NCBI RefSeq assembly: GCF_026013605.1
Contig: NZ_JAPDPJ010000005.1
Location: 1 to 64,000, forward strand
Reading direction: 5' to 3'
DNA from: Plebeiibacterium sediminum
Lineage (GTDB): Bacteria > Bacteroidota > Bacteroidia > Bacteroidales > Marinilabiliaceae
DNA: 64,000 bases
The notes below the pieces were generated by a model. That model made no database searches and was not told where the DNA came from. It saw nothing but the letters and a program-made list of their open reading frames with translations. Position numbers and translations under genes: made by a program. This document shows positions 54,218-62,656 of this stretch, piece by piece. Numbering within the stretch: position 1 is the first letter of the stretch; every line of letters begins with the position of its first letter.

Positions 54218-55600
54218 TTACATTACTAATTCAAATTTCTCTTCAGTAGAAGTCTCATCTTGATATTGCATGATTGAATCAAGTATTTTCTCAAGAATTC
54301 TAATTGCTCCCATATAACCAATTGTAGAGAAATATTGGTGTCCGATACGGTCCATTGTTGGGAAACCGAATCTTACGAAAGGAATCTTTTCGTCTCTAGC
54401 GATATATTTTCCGTAAGTATTACCAATTAATAAATCAACACCTTCTTGTTTGATCCATTGGTGTAACTGGAATGTATCAGCTTGAGCACCATTTTTAAAT
54501 TTCACTTGGTCAATCTTATCTCCGAAGATAGCTTCCATACGCTTAGAGAATGATTTTCCTGGAGTACCAGAAATAACATAAGCAGGAACCATATCGATGT
54601 CTAATAAGAACTCACACAATGGGAATAATTGGTCTGGATCACCATATAATGCAACTCTTTTTCCATAGAAATACTGGTGCATATCAGTAATTAAATCCAT
54701 TAAACGACCTCTTTCTCTTTCGATTTCAGCAGGAACAGATACTGCACCAGCTTTAGCAAGAGCTGAGATAAAACGGTCAGTTGCTCTAAGACCAATTGGA
54801 AGGTTACATAATTCAAATGGAACTTTACATTGGTTATCTAATGCAACAGCTGCATCTTTAGTAGCCCATTCTCCAATAGCAACAGTTTTCATGCTATCGC
54901 CCATGCTAACTAATTCAGGAATAGTTGTTCCTCCTTTTGGATATAATTCAAACTTACCAGTTAATGGAGTGTCAAGAACATCTGATGTATCAGGAGCTAA
55001 AACAGTTTTAATTCCCATTACTTTAGCAATTCTTTTTAACTCACGCATGTCAGCTGGTTCAACCCAACCAGAAAGAATATTTACCTGGCGCTTAACTTCA
55101 TCAGTTTTTACTGCGAAATACTTAACAATAGCAGTAAGCATATTGCTGTATCCAGTTACGTGAGAACCTACGTATGATGGAGTAGCAGCTTGAATAATGT
55201 GCTTTCCTTCAGGTACTTTACCGTCATCACTTGCTTTTTTAACAATTTGATGAAGGTCATCACCAATTGTTTCAGATAAACAAGTTGAGTGTACAGCAAT
55301 AATTTCTGGATCGTAAACACTAAAGATTGTTGTAATTGCTTGTAGTAAGTTAGCTTGTCCACCAAATACAGAAGAACCTTCAGTAAAAGATGATGTAGCT
55401 GCCATTACTGGCTCTTTATAGTGACGAGTTAATGCTGATCTGTGATATGAACAACATCCTTGTGATCCGTGGCTATGTGGTAAACATCCGTGAATACCTA
55501 ATGAAGCGTACATAGCACCTACTGGCTGACAGGTTTTTGCTGCGTTGACAGTTAAACCTTTTCTATCTATTTCTTTTTCTGTCGTATGTCGTAATAACAT
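54218..55600 (-). CDS. nifK: Nitrogenase molybdenum-iron protein beta chain NifK
   Basis: NifK forms the alpha2-beta2 dinitrogenase with NifD and shares the P-cluster. The 460-residue protein has P-cluster ligands Cys24 (KTCQPVGAM), Cys49 (HGSQGCC) and Cys107 (HSTCLSETIGDD), each 46 lower than in Azotobacter. It thus lacks the N-terminal arm of about 46 residues, as in Clostridium pasteurianum. The start codon is preceded by a perfect AGGAGGA ribosome site seven bases away, unusual in Bacteroidota. It begins 18 bases after nifD. Confidence 0.97.
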   Translation of the reverse strand: MLLRHTTEKEIDRKGLTVNAAKTCQPVGAMYASLGIHGCLPHSHGSQGCCSYHRSALTRHYKEPVMAATSSFTEGSSVFGGQANLLQAITTIFSVYDPEIIAVHSTCLSETIGDDLHQIVKKASDDGKVPEGKHIIQAATPSYVGSHVTGYSNMLTAIVKYFAVKTDEVKRQVNILSGWVEPADMRELKRIAKVMGIKTVLAPDTSDVLDTPLTGKFELYPKGGTTIPELVSMGDSMKTVAIGEWATKDAAVALDNQCKVPFELCNLPIGLRATDRFISALAKAGAVSVPAEIERERGRLMDLITDMHQYFYGKRVALYGDPDQLFPLCEFLLDIDMVPAYVISGTPGKSFSKRMEAIFGDKIDQVKFKNGAQADTFQLHQWIKQEGVDLLIGNTYGKYIARDEKIPFVRFGFPTMDRIGHQYFSTIGYMGAIRILEKILDSIMQYQDETSTEEKFELVM

Positions 55601-55607
55601 AATAAAA

Positions 55608-55614
55608 TCCTCCT
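55608..55614 (-). promoter_or_regulatory. Strong Shine-Dalgarno site of nifK
   Basis: Minus-strand AGGAGGA lies seven bases before the nifK ATG. Genes of Bacteroidota rarely carry such sites; most neighbours here have none. nifI1 (GGAG, nine bases before ATG) is the other example in the operon. Confidence 0.85.
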
Positions 55615-55618
55615 AAAT

Positions 55619-57259
55619 TTAAGCGTTAATAGTCATGCTACCTACAATCTCTGGCTCTGATTTCCATGGTGCGTCTACTAATTTCCAAACATTAGTTGCT
55701 AACATACGTTCCATTTCTTTGTAGAAGTTAATAGCACCTTCGAATCCTGCATAAGGACCACCATAATCATAACTATGTAACTGTTTTAAAGGTACACCGC
55801 CTTTTTGAACTACATATTTCTCTTTGATACCGGCACAGAATAAATCTGGCTTATAGAACTCAATTAATTTTTCAGTTTCCCAATGAGAAATATCATCAAT
55901 TACAAGAGCGTTCTTTTCCATTTGAGGCATCATACCTTCGTATGAGCTAAACTCGTATCCTTTTTTCTCTAACTCAGCTTTTTTCTCAACAAGATCTTGT
56001 CTCCAAAGAGCTTCGTTTTCTGTTTTACTAACAGATAATTCTTCAATATTACGAGTATCAGCATCAATTTTGATATTAGGAATTACGTGACGTCCTTCGT
56101 AATCATCACGGTGAGCAAACTCGTAACCAGCAGAAAGTACTTTGATTCCAAGCTCTTCAAAAAGATCTTGATAGTGGTGAGCACGAGATCCACCAACGAA
56201 CATCATAGCTGTTTTTCCTTCTACTTTTGGTTTAATTGATGCTTTTACAGCTTCAACTTTAGCTTCTTCACGAGCACAGATTTCTGCAACTTTCTTAGTT
56301 AATTCAGCATCATCAAAGAATTCAGCAATTTTCTTAAGTGTTTTAGTTGTAGATCCAGCTCCGATAAAGTTTCCTTTGATCCAAGGAATACCATATTTTA
56401 ATTCCATCATCTCAGCAATGTAGTTGATAGAACGGTGACACATAACGATGTTTAAATCAGCAGTGTGTGCATATTCGAAACTATCGTAAGAAGAGTTACC
56501 CGAGAAAGTAGATAATAATTCAATACCAGCTTCTTCAAATAATCTTTCTAATTCGAAAGCATCTCCACCAATGTTATACTCACCAAGTAAGTTAATTTGG
56601 AATTTACCAGTTCTTTCACGGTCAGTGTTTCCTAACACGTGTTTAAAGATTTGGTTGTTTGCAATGTGGTGACCAGCTGATTGAGATACACCTCTATATC
56701 CTTCACAAGAGAAACCGAAAACGTTAATTCCTAGTTCTTCTTTCATCTCTCTTGATACAGCGTGAACATCATCACCAATCAAACCTACAGGACAAGTAGA
56801 GAATACTGCAATAGCTTTTGGACTAAATAATTCGAAAGCTTCTCTAATTGCTTGCTTTAATTTCTTTTCTCCACCAAATACGATGTTTTCATCTTGCATA
56901 TCAGTAGAGAATGCATAAGGGATAAAGTTTTCAGATGTTTCAGTTTCTGGTTTAGTTTGGTTACGACGAGTTAACCAAGCGTAAAATGAACATCCGATAG
57001 GTCCGTGAACAATTTGTAGGATATCACGGGTAGGTCCTAATACCACCCCTCTACATCCAGCGTAAGTACAACCACGCTGAGTAATAATTCCAGGTACAGT
57101 TCTAACGTTTGCTTGAATCTCTTGATCTTCTTCAGGAACATTAGAAACCATTGCCTTTTTACGTTTCTTAGCTATTTTTCCTGGATATTGTTTTGTGATT
57201 TCACTGATAATCTCTGATGGATCAGGTAATCCTGCTGTATAATCTTTCTTTTTAACCAT
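55619..57259 (-). CDS. nifD: Nitrogenase molybdenum-iron protein alpha chain NifD
   Basis: The 546-residue protein carries the P-cluster ligands Cys64, Cys90 and Cys156 and the FeMo-cofactor ligands Cys274 (VMCHRSINY) and His495 (QLHSYDYGGPY). Gln193 and His197 in YRGVSQSAGHHIANN match Azotobacter Gln191 and His195, as expected for Mo-nitrogenase. Compared with Azotobacter, about 50 extra residues lie between roughly 390 and 450, as in clostridial NifD. No delta subunit gene (anfG/vnfG) is present, which speaks against an alternative nitrogenase. It follows nifI2 by 38 bases. Confidence 0.97.
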   Translation of the reverse strand: MVKKKDYTAGLPDPSEIISEITKQYPGKIAKKRKKAMVSNVPEEDQEIQANVRTVPGIITQRGCTYAGCRGVVLGPTRDILQIVHGPIGCSFYAWLTRRNQTKPETETSENFIPYAFSTDMQDENIVFGGEKKLKQAIREAFELFSPKAIAVFSTCPVGLIGDDVHAVSREMKEELGINVFGFSCEGYRGVSQSAGHHIANNQIFKHVLGNTDRERTGKFQINLLGEYNIGGDAFELERLFEEAGIELLSTFSGNSSYDSFEYAHTADLNIVMCHRSINYIAEMMELKYGIPWIKGNFIGAGSTTKTLKKIAEFFDDAELTKKVAEICAREEAKVEAVKASIKPKVEGKTAMMFVGGSRAHHYQDLFEELGIKVLSAGYEFAHRDDYEGRHVIPNIKIDADTRNIEELSVSKTENEALWRQDLVEKKAELEKKGYEFSSYEGMMPQMEKNALVIDDISHWETEKLIEFYKPDLFCAGIKEKYVVQKGGVPLKQLHSYDYGGPYAGFEGAINFYKEMERMLATNVWKLVDAPWKSEPEIVGSMTINA

Positions 57260-57297
57260 TTGTCTTTGTTTTTTTAAATTAAACCAAGCCTTTAATC

Positions 57298-57675
57298 TTA
57301 ATCCACTGCTTTGCTACCTGAATCACCAGTTCTTACCTGGATTACATCAGTTATTGGTAGTACAAAGATTTTTCCACATCCGTGAGGTTCTCCTTGATTT
57401 ACATCTATGATTGCGTCAACACAAGGTTGAACAAATGAATCATTTACAACGATTTCTAATACTCTTTGTGGACGTAAACGAGGTTCTTTGCCTAAAAGCT
57501 CAAGAGCTTCAGGTGAATTTTCTTTTACACCTTCAAGAACTTTTGCTTCCCAAAGACCTTTTCCTCTTCCGAAAACTCTTCCTGATGCAGTCATTGAAGC
57601 AATTCCTGCATCTAGTAAGGCTCTCTTGGTCTCATTCATCTTATCGATGTTTATTATTGCCAATACTGTTTTCAT
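57298..57675 (-). CDS. nifI2: Nitrogenase PII-type regulator NifI2
   Basis: NifI2 works with NifI1 to switch off dinitrogenase in response to ammonium and restore it on 2-oxoglutarate, as shown in methanogens. From ATG 57675 the protein has 125 residues; an upstream ATG at 57744 would add 23 unlikely residues. It has the PII fold pattern (KTVLAIINIDKMNETKRALLDAGI), a longer T-loop region (VLEGVKENSPEALELLGKEPRLRPQR) typical of NifI2 and the nucleotide-binding end HGCGKIFVLPITDVIQVRTG. Confidence 0.93.
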   Translation of the reverse strand: MKTVLAIINIDKMNETKRALLDAGIASMTASGRVFGRGKGLWEAKVLEGVKENSPEALELLGKEPRLRPQRVLEIVVNDSFVQPCVDAIIDVNQGEPHGCGKIFVLPITDVIQVRTGDSGSKAVD

Positions 57676-57697
57676 ATTCGTACAGATTTTAAGATTT

Positions 57698-57768
57698 AGA
57701 TAAGAGAGATTAGATATAGAATCAGTTATTATGATATTATGCAAATTTGGTATCTAAGTCTCTTATCT
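57698..57768 (-). other. Hairpin between nifI1 and nifI2
   Basis: AGATAAGAGA plus TTAGATA (57698-57716) pair with TATCTAA plus TCTCTTATCT (57751-57768) around a 34-base loop, interrupted by a small internal loop. It resembles the stems at the other nif gaps. Confidence 0.65.
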
Positions 57769-57781
57769 TAATAATGTGTTA

Positions 57782-58105
57782 TTAAAGCTCTTTAGTTGCT
57801 CTAGAGATTGTATAAGCCTCTTCTACTGGAGAAATAAAGATTTTTCCATCACCGAAGTTTCCGTTTCCGGTTTTAGCTGCTTCCATAATTGTGTTTACAG
57901 CGAAATCTTTATCTTCAGCCTTAATAACCATCATTAACATTTCTTTTGGCAATTCATCGTAGGTAATATCTCCAATTTTAATACCCCTTTGCTTACCTCT
58001 ACCAACAACTGGAGTTTTAGTAACTGCTACATAACCTGCTTCGAATAATGCTTTAAGAACTTCACTTGATTTTTCTGGACGAACGATTGCTTTTATCATT
58101 AACAT
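57782..58105 (-). CDS. nifI1: Nitrogenase PII-type regulator NifI1
   Basis: This 107-residue PII-family protein starts MLMIKAIVRPEKSSEVLKALFEAGY, has a T-loop with KIGDITYDELPKEML (residues 44-58) and ends in GDGKIFISPVEEAYTISR. The position directly between nifH and nifI2 identifies it as NifI1 rather than GlnB or GlnK. The first ATG is supported by a GGAG site nine bases upstream. The pair NifI1/NifI2 points to post-translational control by protein binding instead of ADP-ribosylation. Confidence 0.94.
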   Translation of the reverse strand: MLMIKAIVRPEKSSEVLKALFEAGYVAVTKTPVVGRGKQRGIKIGDITYDELPKEMLMMVIKAEDKDFAVNTIMEAAKTGNGNFGDGKIFISPVEEAYTISRATKEL

Positions 58106-58144
58106 TTTTTGGGTCTCCTATTATTTAAGATTTAATTAGCAAGG

Positions 58145-58166
58145 ATGATAGCCTTTCGGCTATCAT
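58145..58166 (-). other. GAAA-tetraloop hairpin between nifH and nifI1
   Basis: ATGATAGCC and GGCTATCAT pair perfectly over nine bases; on the minus strand the loop is GAAA, a very stable GNRA tetraloop. No T run follows. A hairpin here could protect the 3' end of a nifH-only transcript and raise NifH relative to the later genes. Confidence 0.85.
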
Positions 58167-58208
58167 GTCTTTTGAATTCTAACTTGATTTTTTAAGAGTT
58201 GATCTCTC

Positions 58209-59060
<852 letters not shown>

Positions 59061-59086
59061 CTAATTGTCTTTGTTGTTTTCCTATA

Positions 59087-59104
59087 ATTCACACGATGTG
59101 CCAA
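59087..59104 (-). promoter_or_regulatory. Possible sigma-54 (-24/-12) promoter of nifH
   Basis: On the minus strand TTGGCACA is followed after four bases by GTGAAT, compared with the consensus YTGGCACG-N4-TTGCW. The -24 part is good; the -12 GC is GA. It lies about 55 bases before the nifH ATG. No -33/-7 type promoter was seen nearby. Confidence 0.4.
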
Positions 59105-59216
59105 AAATTATATATAGGATAAAAACATGATGGATGTCATGTATTTAAGTTGCAGTATATCAGCGAAATAAAATTTTTTATTTTTTAGCACAGGGTTTTG
59201 GCACGCTATAAATATG

Positions 59217-59260
59217 CTACATATATGTAGGATAGAGACTAGTTGCTACATTTGATGTAG
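59217..59260. promoter_or_regulatory. Paired inverted repeats CTACAT-ATGTAG upstream of nifH
   Basis: CTACATATATGTAG (59217-59230) is a perfect 14-bp palindrome. CTACAT-TTG-ATGTAG (59246-59260) is the same pair of half-sites with a 3-base centre. The centres are about 30 bp apart and 110-165 bases upstream of the candidate nifH promoter, as expected for an activator-binding site. It does not match the NifA site TGT-N10-ACA. Confidence 0.6.
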
Positions 59261-59448
59261 AAAATACATTAAGGTGTTGATATATAGGTAAATAAAATAG
59301 GGTATTGAATTACCTGATTACAAAAGGGTAGGAAAATGTGATTTATCAAAGGATTTTGTTGTTTACTCAAATCACATATCAAGAAAGAATTTTCTATATC
59401 TATTCTTTTTTTATCTTTAAACGCAGCTTAGATAAAATTTAAACTATA

Positions 59449-61683
59449 ATGAATAGAGATAATTATACTCTGATTTGTTTATTCGTACTTATTATTTGCT
59501 TACCATATACACTTACTGCTAAAAGAATCTCATTAAGTAATCCTTTTTCGTTTGCAGAAGCAAATAGTATAACAACCAGAGTTCAAGAATTAACAAAGGA
59601 GATGAACTTCCAGCAATCTTTATTTTCTTTTATGAAAGAAGTTGAGTTAAAAGGGAGTCAAAAGGAAAAATTTTCGGTTTACATTCAAGGAGGACTAACA
59701 TTATGGCAAACCGGAAATATAAAAATGGCTTCAGGTATAATCAATAAAGCCATTTTAATTTTAGATCAGGTAAAAACTACTGATGCCCAAAAAGGCCAAT
59801 TGTATTATGCATTATCAAAAATTCAATTTAAGAATGGAGAATATAACGATGCAGAAATATCTTTGAGTAAAAGTATAGATTACATTAGTAATATAAAGGA
59901 TAAAAAATATTTATCTGATCTTATTATAGAACAGGGATTGTTGAGTGTTGATATTAAGAATTATTTAGGTGCATTAAACCTGTTCGCAAGAGCTAAGGAA
60001 ATAGCAAAAGATAATAATGATACAATTAATATTGCGGATGCTTATTATTATAGTGGCACAACGCTTAAAAAGAGGGGTAATTATGATCAGGCATTAGAGT
60101 CTCTAATTTTAGCTCAACAACAGTATGCCCTGGCAGGAGATCAAAAAGGTATTTGCGCCTCCCTTGTTAATACTGCAGATATTTTTTATCAATTAAACGA
60201 TGTTAATCAGGCGCTAACGTTATACTTTAAGGCTTTAGATAATTGTCATTATTCAGATTCGTGTGTTTATTTAGATAATTGCTATTTAAAAATTGGTGAG
60301 ATTTATATGAAAAAGCTTCAGATGGAGGAAGCCTTGGATTATTTAAATAAATACCAGTCTCTTACTGAAAGTAAAAATGATACTTTAGGAATAGCGATGG
60401 CTAAGGGGGCTTTCGGTAAGTTTTATGCGCAGCAAAAGAACTTTTCAAAATCAATTATAGCCTTACATGAGGCTATTGATCTTATAAATAAGCATCCGGA
60501 TGTATCAGTAGAAGGAGATTTATTATTGACTTTGTCACAAGTATATATCCAAACAAGAGATTTATTTCAGGCTAAATCATATGCACAGAAAGCGTTAATA
60601 ATTGCATCAACTTTAGATGAAAAGAAATTAAAAGCGGATTGTTATCATGTTTTTTCAAAATTATATGAATTGCAGGGAGATTATCGCTCCGCATTTTATT
60701 ATAAGAATAAAGGAGTGGATATTAAAGACTCTATATTAAATGAAGATACCCTTCTTGCTTTAAGAAAACTTTCTGGATTAAAAGAGAATGATAAGGATAA
60801 AAGAGTAATTAAAGAACTTGAAGAAGAGAATATCTCTTTAAATAATTATTGGTTAAAGGAAAAGAATAAAAGATACTTGTTATTAATAACAACAGTGTTG
60901 TTGCTTGTTTTTACCATTGTATTATTTGCCTTGTTCAGAGCTAAAGCTAAAGTGGAAAAGAAATTAAAATTAAAAAATGGTGAACTAGAAAAGCTGAATG
61001 CTACAAAGGATAAATTCTTTTCAATTATAGCTCATGATTTAAAAAGTCCTTTTAATTCGCTAATGGGATTTTCTGAAATGTTGTCTTTACATGCCGAATC
61101 TAAGAGTTATAAAGATATCATGGAATACAGTGGTATCATTCATAATTCTACACGAAAATTGTTTTCTTTGGTTGATACTTTACTTCAATGGTCAAGAACG
61201 CAATTGGGGACTACAGAATATAAACCAGAGCGGTTGGAAATAGCAATAGTATCAAGTAATATCGTTTCTATTTTAAAGATTAATGCGGAAGAAAAAGACA
61301 TTGTTATATCTGTTGATATTGATAACCATTTAGTTGGATGGGCAGATAAAGATTTATATAGTGCAGTACTTCGTAATTTAATAAGTAATGCCATAAAATT
61401 TTCAAGGGTTGGTAGTGTGATTACAGTTACAGCAAAAACAAAAAAACAATTTATTGAAGTATCTGTTTCTGATACCGGAGTTGGTATAACTAAAGAAAAC
61501 CTGGCTAAGATTTTTAATGTAGACAAAAATGTTTCTACAAAAGGTACATTCAACGAAAAGGGAACAGGTTTAGGTTTAGTACTTTGCAAAGAGTTTGTAG
61601 AGATTAACCGGGGAACAATATGGGCAGAAAGTAGATTGGAGAAAGGGAGTACATTTAAATTTACAGTACCTTTGGTGAAATAA
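59449..61683 (+). CDS. TPR-containing sensor histidine kinase
   Basis: The 744-residue protein has a signal peptide (ending LTAKR), a periplasmic run of TPR-like repeats (about residues 70-430: GNYDQALESLILAQQQYALAGDQ, NDVNQALTLYFKALDN), a membrane segment (about 477-500), a coiled coil, HisKA with His529 (SIIAHDLKSPFNSLMGFSEML) and HATPase_c (NLISNAIKFS, DTGVGITKEN, GTGLGLVL). No receiver or DNA-binding domain is attached, and no partner regulator lies next to it. It diverges from nifH, but nothing in the sequence ties it to nitrogen control. Confidence 0.9.
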   Translation: MNRDNYTLICLFVLIICLPYTLTAKRISLSNPFSFAEANSITTRVQELTKEMNFQQSLFSFMKEVELKGSQKEKFSVYIQGGLTLWQTGNIKMASGIINKAILILDQVKTTDAQKGQLYYALSKIQFKNGEYNDAEISLSKSIDYISNIKDKKYLSDLIIEQGLLSVDIKNYLGALNLFARAKEIAKDNNDTINIADAYYYSGTTLKKRGNYDQALESLILAQQQYALAGDQKGICASLVNTADIFYQLNDVNQALTLYFKALDNCHYSDSCVYLDNCYLKIGEIYMKKLQMEEALDYLNKYQSLTESKNDTLGIAMAKGAFGKFYAQQKNFSKSIIALHEAIDLINKHPDVSVEGDLLLTLSQVYIQTRDLFQAKSYAQKALIIASTLDEKKLKADCYHVFSKLYELQGDYRSAFYYKNKGVDIKDSILNEDTLLALRKLSGLKENDKDKRVIKELEEENISLNNYWLKEKNKRYLLLITTVLLLVFTIVLFALFRAKAKVEKKLKLKNGELEKLNATKDKFFSIIAHDLKSPFNSLMGFSEMLSLHAESKSYKDIMEYSGIIHNSTRKLFSLVDTLLQWSRTQLGTTEYKPERLEIAIVSSNIVSILKINAEEKDIVISVDIDNHLVGWADKDLYSAVLRNLISNAIKFSRVGSVITVTAKTKKQFIEVSVSDTGVGITKENLAKIFNVDKNVSTKGTFNEKGTGLGLVLCKEFVEINRGTIWAESRLEKGSTFKFTVPLVK

Positions 61684-61727
61684 TTTAAACCAACATAGTT
61701 TATAACTTTTAAAATATAAAGTGTCAG

Positions 61728-61928
61728 ATGACAAAAAAGAAGATAGGATACGTTGAGGCAATAGAGGAAATTGAAGAAATATTATCAAAGATTGAAGGAG
61801 ATGAGCTAGATGTTGACGAGCTTTCAGAAAAAGTAAAAAGAGTTTCTGTTCTATTAAAATTGTGTAAAGAAAAATTGCATAAAACAGAAACTGAGGTTGA
61901 AAATATTTTAAAAGAGATTGAGGATTAA
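61728..61928 (+). CDS. xseB: Exodeoxyribonuclease VII small subunit XseB
   Basis: The 66-residue, fully helical and acidic protein has the XseB layout: YVEAIEEIEEILSKIEGDELDVDELSEKVKR with the paired helices that bind XseA. It helps XseA degrade single-stranded DNA. The xseA gene, usually directly upstream, is not here; a histidine kinase gene lies 45 bases before. The stop codon is two bases from the convergent thiE stop. Confidence 0.88.
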   Translation: MTKKKIGYVEAIEEIEEILSKIEGDELDVDELSEKVKRVSVLLKLCKEKLHKTETEVENILKEIED

Positions 61929-61930
61929 GG

Positions 61931-62593
61931 TTATTTCTTGCCAAATAATTTTGATTGATTCATCCCTATTTTAGTTAAAAGCTCAATGGTAGCTAGTCCC
62001 GTGTTTTCATTTTTAGCTAAATACGATGACAGGGCTAATCCATAAATGCCGGTGTTAAATAAGGGAGTAATATCTTCCGGTGTAATTCCTCCAATTGCAA
62101 TAATTGGAATATTAATATTACATGAGTTACATTTTTTACTAATCGTTGTATAGCCTTCAAAACCAAGTACCGGACTAAGGTTTTCTTTTGTCTGGGTAAA
62201 TCTCAAAGGTCCTAATCCAATATAGTCGGCTCCTTCAGATACGTGCTTTTGTATGTGCTCAAATGTATTGGCAGTTGCTCCAATTATTTTATCAGGACCA
62301 AGAATTTTTCTGGCCTCAGTAATAGATCGATCATTGAGCCCTAAATGAACACCATCAGCTCCTATTTCATATGCAATATCAACATAATCGTTAATAATAA
62401 AAGTTGCATTGTGTTGAATGCAAATAGATTGACAAGTTCTGGCAATGGATTTGATTTCATCTTTCTCCATGTTTTTTAAGCGTAGCTGAACCCAATCTCC
62501 ACCACCTGCGCAATATTCCATTACTTGTTTTTCAATACTAATAGCTTGGCTTTGGTAGGTAACGAAATGTAAACGGCTAATATGTTTTTCCAT
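61931..62593 (-). CDS. thiE: Thiamine phosphate synthase ThiE
   Basis: ThiE joins the hydroxymethylpyrimidine diphosphate and thiazole phosphate units of thiamine. From ATG 62593 the protein has 220 residues; an ATG at 62644 would add 17 residues. It has WVQLRLKN in place of the usual VQxR(E)K strand, FIINDYVDIAYEIGADGVHLGLND, IIGATANTFEHIQK, ADYIGLGPLRFTQTKEN and a phosphate-binding IPIIAIGGI. All main family motifs are there. The second copy-like gene follows upstream at 62657. Confidence 0.92.
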   Translation of the reverse strand: MEKHISRLHFVTYQSQAISIEKQVMEYCAGGGDWVQLRLKNMEKDEIKSIARTCQSICIQHNATFIINDYVDIAYEIGADGVHLGLNDRSITEARKILGPDKIIGATANTFEHIQKHVSEGADYIGLGPLRFTQTKENLSPVLGFEGYTTISKKCNSCNINIPIIAIGGITPEDITPLFNTGIYGLALSSYLAKNENTGLATIELLTKIGMNQSKLFGKK

Positions 62594-62656
62594 GTAATAA
62601 TTCTTATCTGTTATGAATAATAGCTTTGCTGAGAAATTGTGCAAGTTTATTAAATC

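Noticed and set aside
55619-57259. Vanadium or iron-only nitrogenase alpha chain
   Set aside because: No delta-subunit gene is present and the SQSAGHHIAN region with complete NifEN/NifV company fits Mo-nitrogenase.
59197-59220. Plus-strand TGGCACG element as a sigma-54 promoter
   Set aside because: The GC of a possible -12 element lies 14 bases from the GG instead of 10, and the kinase gene is 230 bases away.
61185-61944. Long minus-strand frames opposite the kinase and xseB
   Set aside because: They are shadows of well-supported genes; composition is low in Gly and Asp and no motif is visible.
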